Below, piece after piece: positions 23,091-36,295 of a stretch of DNA of 64,000 nucleotides. The position numbers were made by a program, and so were the translations under genes. Each line of letters starts with the position of its first letter. Positions within the stretch are counted from its first letter, which is position 1. The DNA is from Poecilobothrus nobilitatus (lineage: Eukaryota > Arthropoda > Insecta > Diptera > Dolichopodidae). The stretch is taken from positions 209,424,965 to 209,488,964 of the forward strand of contig OX352774.1 in the NCBI GenBank assembly GCA_947095535.1, read 5' to 3'. Below the pieces are notes generated by a model, which did not search any database, had not been told where the DNA came from, and saw only the letters and a list, made by a program, of their open reading frames with translations.

Positions 23091-23949
23091 TTTTAATATC
23101 AAGAGAAACGTAACTAACAGTTTTTCAAAATTTTGCATTAGTTTAAAGGATCATCAACCATATAAGAATGTGGAATCGACTTAAATTATATATTTGAGAA
23201 AATAAAAATTGTATAATTTACCCTAAATTATTAATATAAAAAACCTAATTTTTGCTTTTTACATAAAATTAAATATTATCAACCCTTTTTCTGATCCCAC
23301 GACATGAAAGAATTCAACTAAAATTTTATTTTAGATTTGTTTTTTTTTTCTTCATTTTAATTAAAAAATTTCAATAAAGAAAAACAACCATAGAAGAGGC
23401 ATAAAAATGCAAACCACTAAATAAAATAAAAAAAAAAACTTTTTTTATAATGTAAAATTAATATCGTAAAAATAAAGTGATAAAAAATAACTTTTAAAGA
23501 ATCGTAAAAATTCGCCACTTTTATGAAATTAAATTTTTGTTCGATTTACGTTTTATTTTCTTTTACTTTTTATTTTAATTTTTTTTTTTTTGTTTTTTAT
23601 TAGAAAAGAAAATTTATTCAATTTGGTTGGAGTAAAATTTAAAAAAAAATCTAAGAAAATTCTAAGAAAATTTTTGATAATATTTAGTTATTTTTAATAT
23701 TTCTAAAACAATGCAAAGCAGGAATATAAACAATTTAATATTTAATAATTTTTTAAAAATAATTAATATTTAATCAATTAAAATAAAATATACCAAAAAA
23801 TGCTTAAAAACGCTTAAACGTCCAATTAACATAAAACATAATTTACTTTCAATTTAATGTCCTCGTTTTTAAGAAACTTATTTCATTCTTTTTATTTTTC
23901 ATGGTATCATGTTGTTATAACATAAATATTTCAATTTTATTGGTGTTGT
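23091..23949. other. AT-rich DNA, nothing supported
   Basis: A/T runs only; no frame or repeat recognised. Confidence 0.45.
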
Positions 23950-24150
23950 TTGGAAGGGGGATAGACAGTTATCCTACCCGTTATGCACAACACCTCTATG
24001 TAGTCCTCTCCCAAGGTTCTTCCTTTTGAATGCTTTGGGATCCTAGCGTCGGGCATTGGAAAAGTACGTGTAGTACCGTGTTAGCCAACTCCCACAACCT
24101 TTACACGTTTTTGTGTCAGCTCGGCCTTTTCTTGTCCTTAGCATCAGATG
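23950..24150 (-). mobile_element. LINE ORF2 C-terminal zinc-knuckle fragment
   Basis: On the minus strand, frames give RTRKGRADTKTCKGCGSW and, after a frame change, HVLFQCPTLGSQSIQ...LGRG. This fits the C-x2-C ... H-x4-C motif and the 'HVLFECP-L---R---LG' ending of many non-LTR ORF2 proteins. It is broken by frameshifts and about 65 codons long. The plus-strand frame over the same bases (24030-24218) is a shadow. It lies upstream, in minus-strand sense, of the RT core at 22.7-23.1 kb, the wrong order for one element, so it is another insertion. Confidence 0.6.
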
Positions 24151-24529
24151 GTCTATTTTTCAGTATTACTAATTATAGTTGCAAACCACTTAGACATTAC
24201 TCACCATGTTGTTATTAATTGAACCAAACATAGAAAAATATACAGAGAAATACATCACAGACAGTTTATTTTATATTAGTTTATATTTTAACAAACAATT
24301 CATTTATATTTTAATTAAATAGAGTTTAGAAAGCTAAGAGCTTCTTTGCTTCTTTAACACAAAAGTATTCATTCAGTGAAAAATTTATTTAAATGACATT
24401 TTCTGAGTTAAGTATTTCGAGCATGCGTAAAATCTGTTCTGATATATAGTGGTGAACTAACAGTTTAAATCATAAGGTGCAAGTTTTTCTTAATTAGTGT
24501 CTCAGAATAATATGTCGCATAATATCGAA

Positions 24530-24760
24530 TTTCTGCATACTAACGAGTGAGGAACCATAACCAATTAAATCAGACGCAGAAAATGAAAATGGGTAGGCCA
24601 TACGCTCAAAAAACCAAATAGAAGCATAAGACGAACAGTCTTATATTGAAATGCTCAAGTGCCATAAAGACATAGCTGCGCTGACAACTTATGGTGAAGA
24701 ACCAAGTACTCGCTAAATTAACATAATGGGATAACATCAGAATAACAGTACAAAACTTCG
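24530..24760 (+). mobile_element. Decayed LINE C-terminal domain (WIGH-type)
   Basis: One plus-strand frame with five or so stops reads IRRRK-KWVGHTLKKPNRSI, RRTVLY-NAQ, then W-RTKYSLN. The pattern R-WIGH-LR-P---I---L-WNPQG-R-RGRP--TWRR is the C-terminal region after the RT domain in RTE/CR1-like elements that are common in insects. The stops and loss of the RGRP stretch show an old, inactive copy. Confidence 0.6.
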
Positions 24761-25789
24761 TTGAAATGGAGATATCAAATGAACATCCTATGTTTCTAAA
24801 AAGAGTAAAAAAAAAGCAAAATCTGAGTCAAACAAAACGAATTTTATCAAAATTAAAATAAAGTTTTTAAATGATTTTAAACTCTTAAATTTCACTTTTT
24901 TATGTTTAGCGTAGAAATTCGATTTTCTTATTTTTAAAGTTCATAAAAACATTAATATCGATTTTAATGGAATTTGATTATTACAATTTTACAAATGAAT
25001 ACAAATTTTCAAATAGAATCACGTAATTTCAGTGAATTTATACAAAAAAAAAATAAGAAAAATTTCAAACATATTTACTTATATATAAGTAGAACTTTTT
25101 TTTTTATTACTTTGTTTGTTTCCTCCTTTGTTTCTTAACAACAAATATGTTTTTTTTTGTTTTTTGGCATAAAAAGAAAAACCAAAACAACCGGTCATAT
25201 TTTATTGAAAAAAAAAAAGAAAACAAAAACAAATTTTCTTTTTATTTAAGTTATTCAATTTTTGTGATTGCTAAATTTTGTACTTACAAAAGGACATGTG
25301 TCCTGAATTCAAATATTAAAATATTTAAAAAGAATCGAAAAGTTAAAATAAGAGAATCATTTTATGTTTTGATTTTAAAAGTTGTTTAAAAAAGGCTATT
25401 ATTATAGTTCACAATAAAAATCGTTTAACTTCTAAAAATTTTAAGTAAAAATTGCAGGAAAAGTTCCAAATGCCATATTTTCATTTTTATTTACTTTATA
25501 GAAAAGGTTATGATTTTTGATTCTTTAAGGAATCACCCAAATGTGCAGTATTTTGGACTGTTATGTCCATTTTTTTTTGCACTTAAACTTATTATTTTAA
25601 TAATATAGCTGTATATAAAGCTTGAATTTGATTTTACCCTCTTTTTAATATTGCAAAAGCAATTTCTAATACTTTTATATTTTTTATAAATTAACCCTAA
25701 ATTTTTGAATATTAATAGTAATAAAAAAATTAATTTTTAATTAAATTCAAAATATACATTACCATACCAACTTTAGATTTTTCTTAAAA
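24761..25789. other. AT-rich DNA, nothing supported
   Basis: Includes an 80-codon lysine/phenylalanine-rich plus-strand frame at 25147-25389 with no domain; judged a composition artefact. Confidence 0.45.
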
Positions 25790-26580
25790 TCGTACTCTTC
25801 GCAAGAGAAAAACTGAGAATCCAAAATCAAACTTAAGTTCGTTTTCAAATTATATGTTGAATTTAAATGCCACATTGCAAAAAAATAAATAATAATTTTT
25901 GTTACACAATTAAATGTTATTCCAAATGCTTATAGAATTATAATGTTTTGTAAAAAAAAATTGTACAAATGCCTAAGTTACAGATATAGCAAAATTTCAA
26001 TTTTTGATCCCAAAAGCTGTTAAACAGAGGAAAGTATTAAAAAGTATTATTTCGGTAGGTATATAATTCTGAAAATTCTTTTCAAGGAGAAAATTCTCTG
26101 AAAATTTTAAGGCTCTATCTAAAAGAGTTTCAGAGATATGATGGAAGCACAATTTTGAAAAATTTTGTTTTCACATAAAGGAAAATTTAAATAGGTACTA
26201 AATTTAAAAAAATTTTAATTTTGATATCAATTTATAAAGGTATCTGTCATTTGAACAAAATCTGAGATATAAAATTAAATAATGTAAAAAAAACAGTTTT
26301 TTAATTCAAACTGTTATAAGATAATATAAAAATCTCGAAAATCATTTAAAGTTAGAATAAAATCACAATTATTAAAATAACCTCAAATACTTTCCGAAAA
26401 TCTTTTATTAACTTTGGCTACATAAAAAGTTGTTCTACAGCATTCATTTTTTGAACAGGTCTATCCATGGTTAAAGTTTCATTATTCTATATTAATTAAT
26501 GTAGAAGTTTTCTAAACAGACGGACGGACAGAGTCAAACTATGTTTATGCTAAAAAGAATTGCAAATTTTGGTAGAAGTA
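25790..26580 (-). mobile_element. DINE-like interspersed repeat, copy D (reverse)
   Basis: In reverse orientation it shows CAAATGCCTAAGTTACAGAT near 25964 (complement of the CTGTAACTT-GGCATTTG type block), a 'GATCCCAAAAGCTG' block, GAGTTTCAGAGATATGATGG, AAGTTGTTCTACAGCATTCA, ATGTAGAAGTTTTCTAAACA and GACGGACGGACAGAG near 26519-26534 (complement of the CCGTCCGTC block). This is the mirror order of copy C. No ends were identified. Confidence 0.6.
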
Positions 26581-26994
26581 TATTTTTTTATACTAAGTGT
26601 AACGAATTGAAAATGTTGGCAAAAAATAGAGTTATATGGAAGAAATTATTTGAAGGATCAATATTAATCATATTCTCGTATTAGATAATTCCAATTTTTT
26701 TTTTTTTTTATTTAGTGTTCTCATCTCAAGATAACTAATTGAAAACTATCTAAAATAATTTGTTAATCAATTTTTAATCATTTATCAACTTTTAATTTTT
26801 TTTTTTATAAAAATAACAAATTAAAAAACCAAAAAAAAAAAACCATTAATATTAATTGGATGACACAGTTTTTTTTTGTTTTATTTATACATCGTATATA
26901 AAATTGTCAATAAAATTAATTGGCATTTTTTGTTATTTTTACTTATGTCTATTTTTTGCTTTGAGTTTTGGAACTTACATATTGACCAAACATG

Positions 26995-27744
26995 CAGGGT
27001 GTTTCATATAAAAGCTGAAATATATCAGGGGTTTATTCCTGAGCTAAAACTAGAGGAAAATCAAATGGAAGAAGGTGATCTATTTGCAGTCGTTTCGACA
27101 TATTCAAAGAAGGATTTGATCTATTCTCAGTCGTTTTCGAGATATTCGAAGATATATGTTGTTTTTTTTCATATTATTACTTTGACCCTAATTTAATATC
27201 TTACACCTTGAATAAAATTTTTTAAGAAAAATAATAATTTTTATTAAAAAAAAAACTTTTTATGTAAAACAAGAATTTTTGTACAAAAAATATTCTAAAA
27301 CTTTGACTTATATGTGGAAGAAATAAGACTTAGAGAAAAAATTACTTAGCCCAAAATTATGATAGATTCTCAAGGATTACAAGTTTTACATAATAACGGT
27401 ACGTGAATTGTAAGTATCCATTAATCCGTTATTATTAAAAAGTAATAATAAAGTAAAAATAAATTAAGTATAAGAAAATCCTTTATTTTTGAAAAATACA
27501 ATATATTCGTACATTTTTAGCTCTAATTTAAAAATTAATTATCCCAGGATAGCAAAAGTAAAAAAAAATTTCACTATATGAAAACTTGAAGAATAAGCAA
27601 ACAAAACAGCAGTCATCTTCCGTAGAGAATGTTAGTCAAAAGTTATAGGGCAATTAATAATGTAAAACAAAAATATGAGTTGGAAATGATTTGGATTAAA
27701 CCCATCTCTCTTTTCCTCTACCTATTTTTTATGCAAACACCCTG
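26995..27744. mobile_element. MITE-like element with CAGGGTGTTT ends
   Basis: CAGGGTGTTTCATATAAAA at 26995-27013 faces TTTTTTATGCAAACACCCTG at 27725-27744, an imperfect inverted pair of about 20 bp. 'CAGGGTGT' ends are typical of Tc1/mariner-type elements. The 750 bp between has no transposase motif; a 106-codon frame (26876-27196) crosses the left end and is not a real gene. A clear TA duplication was not seen at the left side, so the ends may be altered. Confidence 0.45.
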
Positions 27745-30700
27745 TATATATAGACAAGTTACAAACGATACAATACATTCGCTATTCTATATTCAATTTT
27801 AATTGATTTGCTTAAATAATTTTTGTCCTAGAACATATTATTTATTTACTTTATTTATATAATATACTTTCCATTTCTTTGATCTTTTTTTTTTTTGCTC
27901 ATCCTACGATTTTTAATATTCTTACTATTAGACTTCTTTAGTATTTTTATTAATATACTTCAAATTCATGGCAATAATGATAAATTATGCAATTCAATTA
28001 GAAGCTGTAGAACTGTAATAAAAATGATACAACAAAAAACAAAATGTAAACTGAAAACCAATGCAAACATTTGAAAGATTGTTTTTAGTTTTTTTTTTTT
28101 TCATTTTAATGTACGTCAATTTAATATATTTAATATTGAAGCAATTGACACGTGACAACCGTGTGAATATCAAAAAAATTGAAACCTCGGAAAAATTTAT
28201 GTTATTTTAACCTTTATTTTACTTGTTTGTTTTTTTTTTTTCTTTTGCAAATTTCAAATAGTTATATGTATTTCAATCATGAGGAATACATACATATAAA
28301 AAAAAAAATAAAGAAACACTTTAAAACCATTGCAACCCACTCAACGCGTCCTATATTTTTTTTTTTATTTTTGTTTATTTTTTCCATTTTTACGATTTGA
28401 ATTTGATTACAGCATAATCTACATACTTATATACGGTATATGGATTCTGTCATATAAATCCAATAAAATACTTTTACGATATCATCAGCTGCAGCAAAAA
28501 ATACCAAACAAAATAAAAACAAGAACGCAAAATAGAAATGTCTTTTTTTAATCCGGTTTTTAAAGTTTTTTATTTTTTTCCTTTTTCAAACAAAAAAAAA
28601 AGAACAAAATAACAAGAAAAGTTGTATATGACAAAAAAAAAAAAGTTAAAAAATTTACAACCACCAACAACCGTTTAATTTTCCTCTTTATATCTTGCAT
28701 ATATGTCTATGCAGGAACATAACGGTTATTTGAGTATTCAGGAAGCGATTTTTTAAACCATCGTTACAACAAAAAAAAAACTTTTTTACAGCAATGGCAG
28801 TTTTGTTTCCTCTTTTTTTGTTTGTGACCTCAGTGTTGTGAAATAAAAACCAAAATAAATAAAATCAGTTTTAAGTGAAAGAATTTGCATTTTTGCATTT
28901 TCTGTTTGTATTATAAAATAATATAAAAGTAAGAATGCAATAATAATGTTATTTAATTCTTTATTATTCCTGGTTAGAACATGCAAAACAATGGACAGAT
29001 TAATAAGTGGAAATGAAAAAATGGAACGTTCTTAGCACTGTGTATACCAGAGAGATCTTTAAGAATCAAGTACAGAAAAACGCACCAAATTTTCAATACC
29101 ATATGAGTAAAATACGATCAGAAGACTAATTTAGTCAATAATCAATAATGTAAAGAGTGTTTACTAATTAATTAGACTACTATTTACAGAAAATAGCAAA
29201 AATTATAAAAAATAATAAAATCAAATTTTATATCTCCCAAACTGATAAAAGTTAATGAAATAAAAGTACTGCAAATTAACGCTGAACACCCAAAGGTTAG
29301 AAATATTGCAAAGTTTAGAAACTTTTTCATAACATAAAATCATATAAGCATTAATTTTTTAAAAATAAATTGTTAAAATGTTAGAAGCCCATAGTTTTAA
29401 AATGGTAAAATATAGCAAAATGTGTAGTTACTTGTTCAAAACAAAGTTCTTTAGATTTTGATTGCATTTCCCAGAATTTGTATACATAGTCTAGAAACGG
29501 AATCAACTGCGAATTTATTAAAACTAAATAAATATATGAAAATTTAATTTAACACACAAACAAATTCTTCACTCATAAGAGTATATGCCGCGGTACATGG
29601 CATTGCAATTAATTGGGAAACATCCTGTAGATAAATTATTGTGTTGACATTGGATAGATCACAAACTAGTGTATTATTATAAGTTTTTAATTATAAGTGA
29701 AGCGTTGGAATGATTATATATATATCTATATGACTATGTCCTATAAAACAAAATAGGACGCGTTGAGTATATTTTGTTACTAGATTTCGAAAAGGATAAT
29801 ACGCATTAAAAGCCTACTTTATCTTGTGCATTTTAAAAGTATTTAAAATCGTATAATAAATAAAACTTGTTACTCAAAGAGCTTTTCTGATCCATTTCAT
29901 AAAATAAATGCCTACACATTAAAAAAAAAGGGGAACTAATTTGCGATCTTGCAATTCTTCTTCTTTATAATTATTCGAAATTTATTTCACAATACCTTAT
30001 TTCTTTAGATGATTTTATAAACCTATTAGGTTTCCTTATTGAAATGCAGTAGTTTTGATCCAATAATTTTTTTTATTTTTTTTTATATAATTTTGCTAGA
30101 ATGCAAAATTTCTCTAAAAAAAATAAGAAACAAAAAACTCTCACCCACTTTAAAAATGAAAATGATTTTTTTTTTGTCTACTATTATTTTTATTTATTTA
30201 TTTGGCAAATACATTTTTATGTTACTATAGTACCTAATGGAATTGCGACTACATTCATACATACATACAGCAAATATTCTACATTCATATAGATCCAACC
30301 AGCAAATGTAACAATCATTTTCAATTGAATAAATTTTTGCATTTTTTAGTGTAAAAGATGATGAAAAACAAAGAAATGAATAAAAATAAAAATAAAATCG
30401 GAGAAAGTTTTGAAATAATAATAATAAGGTATTGTTTCAAAAATTATTCAAAAGAAACCCTTTAAATTTTTAAACAGTACATACATTTTTTATTATTTAT
30501 TTTATTGTATTATAAATTATTATATGTTTTGTTAAAACACTATTTAATCATTAATTTTTGTTTTCTAATTATTATATTCAGAAATTAATGTTAAATTCTA
30601 AAACAAAAATAATAATTCTTAATTCTTTATAAAATCCGAAAAATTATTATCAATTTTTAATACAAGAATGATTCAAAATGAATTTATTAAGTCATAATAT

Positions 30701-33700
30701 CTATAGAATTAAAGATACTTACTTTTATGGTCAGTTTTAAATGTAAATTTAACAGTAACTCAAATAATATTTTGTCACTAAATACATATTTTTTTTTTTT
30801 TTTTTATAAATTAAAAGTATTAATACACTTTTGATTATTATAAATACTGTTTTCTTTAATAAAAACAACAAAAAATTGATAATCATATTCGTTTTATTCC
30901 AAAATGAGTTTGGCTACCGATACAAGGACTCAGAAATGTATATCTTTATAGATTTCCCTTAATTAGAATTAAGTCTAATTTTATGTTGAAAAGATATAAA
31001 TTTTTACTATACTTTTTTCTTAAAAGTATTATAAAACCAGATATTTATATACATTGCATATGCATTAATATATTTTCTGAAGGTATTTATTTTTTAACTA
31101 CTTTAATTTCCATTTTCTAACGTATTTTAACATCCAATCTAAAATTTAGATGTAAAATATTTACCATTCCTACAAATTTCGAACAAGGATTATAAAAGAA
31201 GTATTTTTTTACTGAAAAAAATAACATTTTTACTGAAAAAAATTTTATTATTACTGAACAAATTTCAACAACTAACAGTATGAAAATAAAATTTCTGCTA
31301 CTTTTTGACTTTTTAGTTTGAAATTTTAAAATTTCTTACTGACCAAAATTGTAAATTTATTATACTACTTTACAAAGAAAAACGAATCCTTATATTAATT
31401 AAGATGTTTATTAAAGCGCAGTAATTAGTAGATTTGTTTACAAAAAAAAAACTGTAGACTATACTAATAAGTTTTTATAGTAATAGTTTGATAACAGCCC
31501 ATTTTTTTTAATTTTTCATTACTTAAAAAAGCACCAATCACCGTTTTCTTTAAATGTGTATCTGAAATTTTTTATTTTATTGATATACACAAAATACGAG
31601 CATATTTTCAATTTATATTTTATAGTAAATCTAATTTATTTCCATTTAAAATCGTGTTCCAAAAAAAAAAGAAAGAACTTTAAAAAAGTTGACCTTTCCT
31701 CTAGTAATTAAAATTTTTCTTTTCCATAATAAAACAATTTATAATCTAAATTTAGAATTAAATTTCTTAAATTCTTAAATTCCATTTTGTTTCATTTTTA
31801 ATACTAAATAGATCTAACTATTAGATATCATTTTATTCTCCATTAAAATTTCGACAAACATGGAAATTGAAAATTACCTATGTATGAAAAAACAAAACAA
31901 GCCTGAATTTTCTACAATGTAAATATAGTTATTTAAAAATGAATGATTTCAAACATGCTAGTTAGTATTAATAACCATATATATGGATATATATATTTTT
32001 CTCAAATGACTTACGAAATCCCAATAAAGAAAAGAAAAACAAAAATAAAATGTAAAAACATATGAAAATAAAAAGGATCTAAAAACTTTATCCTTTTTGT
32101 TCCGTTTCTTTTTTTTAATTTAAATGAAAACCACTAGATATATAAGATCAACATATTAGTTATAAATATATAGAAAACTTGACTAAACTTAAATCAATAC
32201 ATTTCTACATAATATATAATAGTTATATGCATACATATATATAAATATTAATCTGTTTATGGAAGAACGTTAGTTTATTTACTTTTTTTTTTTGTATTTT
32301 CTCTTTAATACATTTTTTTTTTCTTTTTTTGTAAACAAGATTGTACATCTGACATTATACTGAATGAATTTCAAATTGCGAATAGAAATATATTAAATTG
32401 AATTGAAAATAAAATAACGGAAATTTTCTTTTGATAGTGCAATAATAATATTACAATGGTATTAAATAACTTAAATACAAAAACAAAAATTCGCGTGCTT
32501 ACTGAATATTAATTAAAAAAAAAAAAAAAAGAGAAATAGTTTTTTTTTGCAAACATATGAACTAAAAACTATAGGTCACCTCCTTCCAGAAACGTAGTAA
32601 TATAAATAAATTGTAGACAGAATATAAGAAAAAAAAGGTACCTAATGTTAAATGTATTACCAATTGTTTTTGTTTTGCCTAAGATAACATAATATGTTCT
32701 AGTTAATATAATATTAAAGTTGACGGTAAAATAACAAAAAATAATGTTTTTTTGTGTCAGGGTAATAGAAGTAAAGGATAATATATGTAAAAATGAATTT
32801 AAGTTTCATTTAAACTTAAGTATAACTAAAATTTAAACTATGAAATAGGGTGTTTTCGATCTAATTTATTTATAAATGTTGTGTTTAATGGAAAATTGAT
32901 ATTTCTTTTACCAAATTAATTTCAGTTAATAAAAATAGGTAAATACTAATAAAAATTTTGTTGAAGAATTGTCCTTTTTAAACCTTAGCTGTAAAAGACC
33001 TTTCCAAGCAAAATTTTTTTACATTCCAATTTTCTTTGTAATTAACTATTCTATACGTGGTTCAAAGCTAGAAATTTACTCTTAATGTTTTCTAAATAAT
33101 TTTTGCTCAAATTTTGTGCAATTTTTTTTTTTTTTTGCAATTTTTATTTTGCGAAAAACTTGATCCAGTCCTAAAAATCCTATAAGATGCAGATAACAAA
33201 TGATTACAACTAAGATCCGAAAAGGAAAATTCTTCAAAACAGAATCAAATACTAACAATTTTTTTATGAAATTTTCGCAATTAATCGCCCTATAATTTGT
33301 TTTTTGTTTGTTTTTTTTTTTCGCAATAGAATATTAAGTGATAATGAGTGCTTTTTAACAGTTTAAGTTATAATATAATAATAAAAAAAAATTAAATATT
33401 TTTTTTTTTAAATTGATTTCATTACAAATATTTTATTTAATGATTCTTAATAAATTTATTTTAATTATACAAAAAATATAGGTACTAAGTAATAAATATT
33501 TGAAGAATAAAAAATTTATTTAAGTTACAAATTGACTTAAAGATACAAAATTTGTTTTTTTTTTCTATTCTATTATTTTGCTATTCTATTGTTATTTCCG
33601 GTTAAATGAAATGGAATATATTAATCTTTAAAAATATTAAAGCAGATTATAATCTATAACAACCCCTAAAAACATGCAATATGTAATCAAATTTAATTTG

Positions 33701-36226
33701 ATGTAAAAATTTTTTTTTTTTTTCAACAATTAGTTTAAACTTCTACAACATTACACATAAATAAACAAAACAAATATATGATATTAAATATATACAATAT
33801 GTTTTTATTACAAATTTGGTAAAATAAATTTTAGAATTCATGTTATTTACAAAAGATAAAAGTAAAATAACAATTGAGATATATTTTTTTAATATTAAAA
33901 AAATAGCTAACTTTTTATTTTATTGTTGATTTTACATAAAGTATTGGAATCGACAAAAAAACGTATTGCTCCTAATTTTGCTGGATTTGTATATAGAGAT
34001 GGTGCGAACATGATTCCGATCTAAGTCTCCGTTTAAATCTGCTGTAAGTTACATAAGTTTAGATTTTTTACGTCAATTTCATTTAAAAACGTTTACGTTG
34101 TTACGCTTATTTAATATTTATAATGCTTAAAATTTCTCGTGATATTTGCAAAATATTTCTTCTATTAGTTTATTACATTTAGTATGCGGAATATTTAAAT
34201 TTAAAAACAATTGCCATACTCTCTATTGCAATATATTTAAATGGATCATAACACTTTGATGAAATAAAGAAATTGAATTTATTTATTTTTTTTATAATCG
34301 TATTACCGAAAATATTGCAATATATTATTTATTAGATACTTTTCAAACTTATTTTATTTAAAAAAATTACACATCTGTGTTGGCTTTTGAAAAAATTTTT
34401 CTAATAAAATAAAAGAAAAAAGTTATAAATTTTAATTTTGTTTATATTAAAATAAAAATTTTTTTTTTTTTTAACTTCAACTAACATATTTTAAGTGATA
34501 GTTTAAAAATAAATATTATTTTTTTATTAAGTTATATCTTTTTTACAAACATAAAAAAAAATATAGAAAACATAAATACTAGTCAAATTAAAATACCATA
34601 AAATTTAAATCTAACTATATACGTGTTGTCTTTTGAAATATTTTTTGTCTTTAAATCAGCATATATTTGAGGATTTTAACCAAACCAATCGCTTTTTAAA
34701 AACGGAGCTTGCATAAAAATATAAAGACTTCTTCATAGGCTATGAGTTATTATTTGTTCTATAGATGATAATAAATTGTCTGGAATCACAGATTATTTCA
34801 TTTATTTTTTATGAGTGAGTTCTAAAGAATAGTTTTCCAAATATCAAAGCTGAAAAAATTTGGTAGATGGATACTGGGAAAACTTCTCTGAACTAAAAAT
34901 GTTCGATCAGGCTAAAACTATAATATTGATAAAAAGAAATGATTGACTTGACCAAACGCTATTAATGATGAGCATACCACCAAGCACAGGAGCACAAAGA
35001 ACCTAAGTGTTAGAGCATTTAAGAACAATAACACACAACATTAATTTTAATATTCATATTAATATTTTGTTTAAAGTGGAAATTTTCTTCTAATCTACTT
35101 GACGTGAAATGAATTTAAAAAAAAAAAAGTTTCTTTAGATACCTTTAAATAGAACCAACTTTTTATTAAATCTTTGAACTTCAATTAAAAAAATTCACTT
35201 TAATTAAACTTTTTTATTTTATTAATATTTTTTTTTTTTATTTAAATACATAAATATTTTTTTTTTGTTCAATTTTCATTTAGTATTATTTGTAAAATGA
35301 ATTTATATTATACAATTGCTTGTTATTTTTTGTACTTTTTATTCTTTATTACCTCTGAATTTATAAACTTTTTATATCCTTCTATTGACGCTTTATTTTT
35401 TATTTTTTCTGAAAATATTTTAAATTTCCTTTATAAATTTTCATCACTTTAAAATTACTGATACAAAAAACAAACGTCTCCATAAACTATAAAAATATAA
35501 AAACTAAAAAATGAAATATGAAATATGAATAATCCGTAGAACAAATCAGCAACGACAAGTCGATCATTAACAAAAATAATATTCTTAATAACTAACCTAA
35601 ATTTTATGAATTTAAAATTAAAATTTAATGTTAAAGACTTAAAGAATTGTTTTAACAATGAGGAAATTATTTTTATGGTGAATAAGAGATATAGTTTTAT
35701 ATTTTTAATATACCTTTAATTAAAGTAAAAATTCTATGGAGGATATTATTTTCTTTATTCTTCTTTAAGAAAACATAATTGATGCCACATTATTTAATAT
35801 TATAAGAGGTTTAAAAAGAAAAAAACCAAAATTATTACAAGGGAAAATAAACAATAAAAGACGATGGTAACCAACGATAATAAGATGATGATGATGATAT
35901 GGTTGTTAGATAATAAAAAATATATACGGAAAATAATAATATTTTTGGTAGTAAATAAACTTCAAAATAGTTAACCAAAGCTGTCTTGCGATCTCTAAAT
36001 CAAATGATTTCTGAAATTTTTAGAAAAGATATCTTTGCTACTTTCTAATATAAAAAATAAATAAATAATAAGTTTATTTTATATTAAATTTTCAGTAATT
36101 GTTCGTCGATTTTAAATTTCGAATAATTGTTAAAAAAAACTCCCTTTCTCCTTTTTATGACTACTTTTACTTCCTTTCTGTTGATAATCGTTTTCGATCA
36201 TAATCTTATTTTATGGCTCTTGTTCA
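27745..36226. other. Long AT-rich stretch, nothing firmly supported
   Basis: About 8.5 kb of A/T runs with only low-complexity frames (28179-28551, 28786-28986, 30039-30292, 35455-35658). A small tandem repeat of three 21-bp units (TTTTTACTGAAAAAAATAACA type) lies at 31205-31267. No transposon ends, RNA genes or exon-like blocks were recognised. Confidence 0.5.
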
Positions 36227-36295
36227 GTTTACGGTGACGACATGCAGCCCGAAACCAGTATATGTGAACAGTATATCGTAACCTCACCTTTTTAA
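36227..36295 (+). other. Weak exon-like block
   Basis: TTATGGCTCTTGTTCAG looks like a splice acceptor. After it a plus-strand frame reads YGDDMQPETSICEQYIVTSP and F, then TAA. The base composition is richer in GC than the surroundings. There is no second exon or homology that I can name, so this may be chance or an unrecognised repeat. Confidence 0.2.

Noticed and set aside
24030..24218. Plus-strand 62-codon frame MLWDPSVGHWKST...
   Set aside because: It is the shadow of a minus-strand LINE zinc-knuckle fragment.
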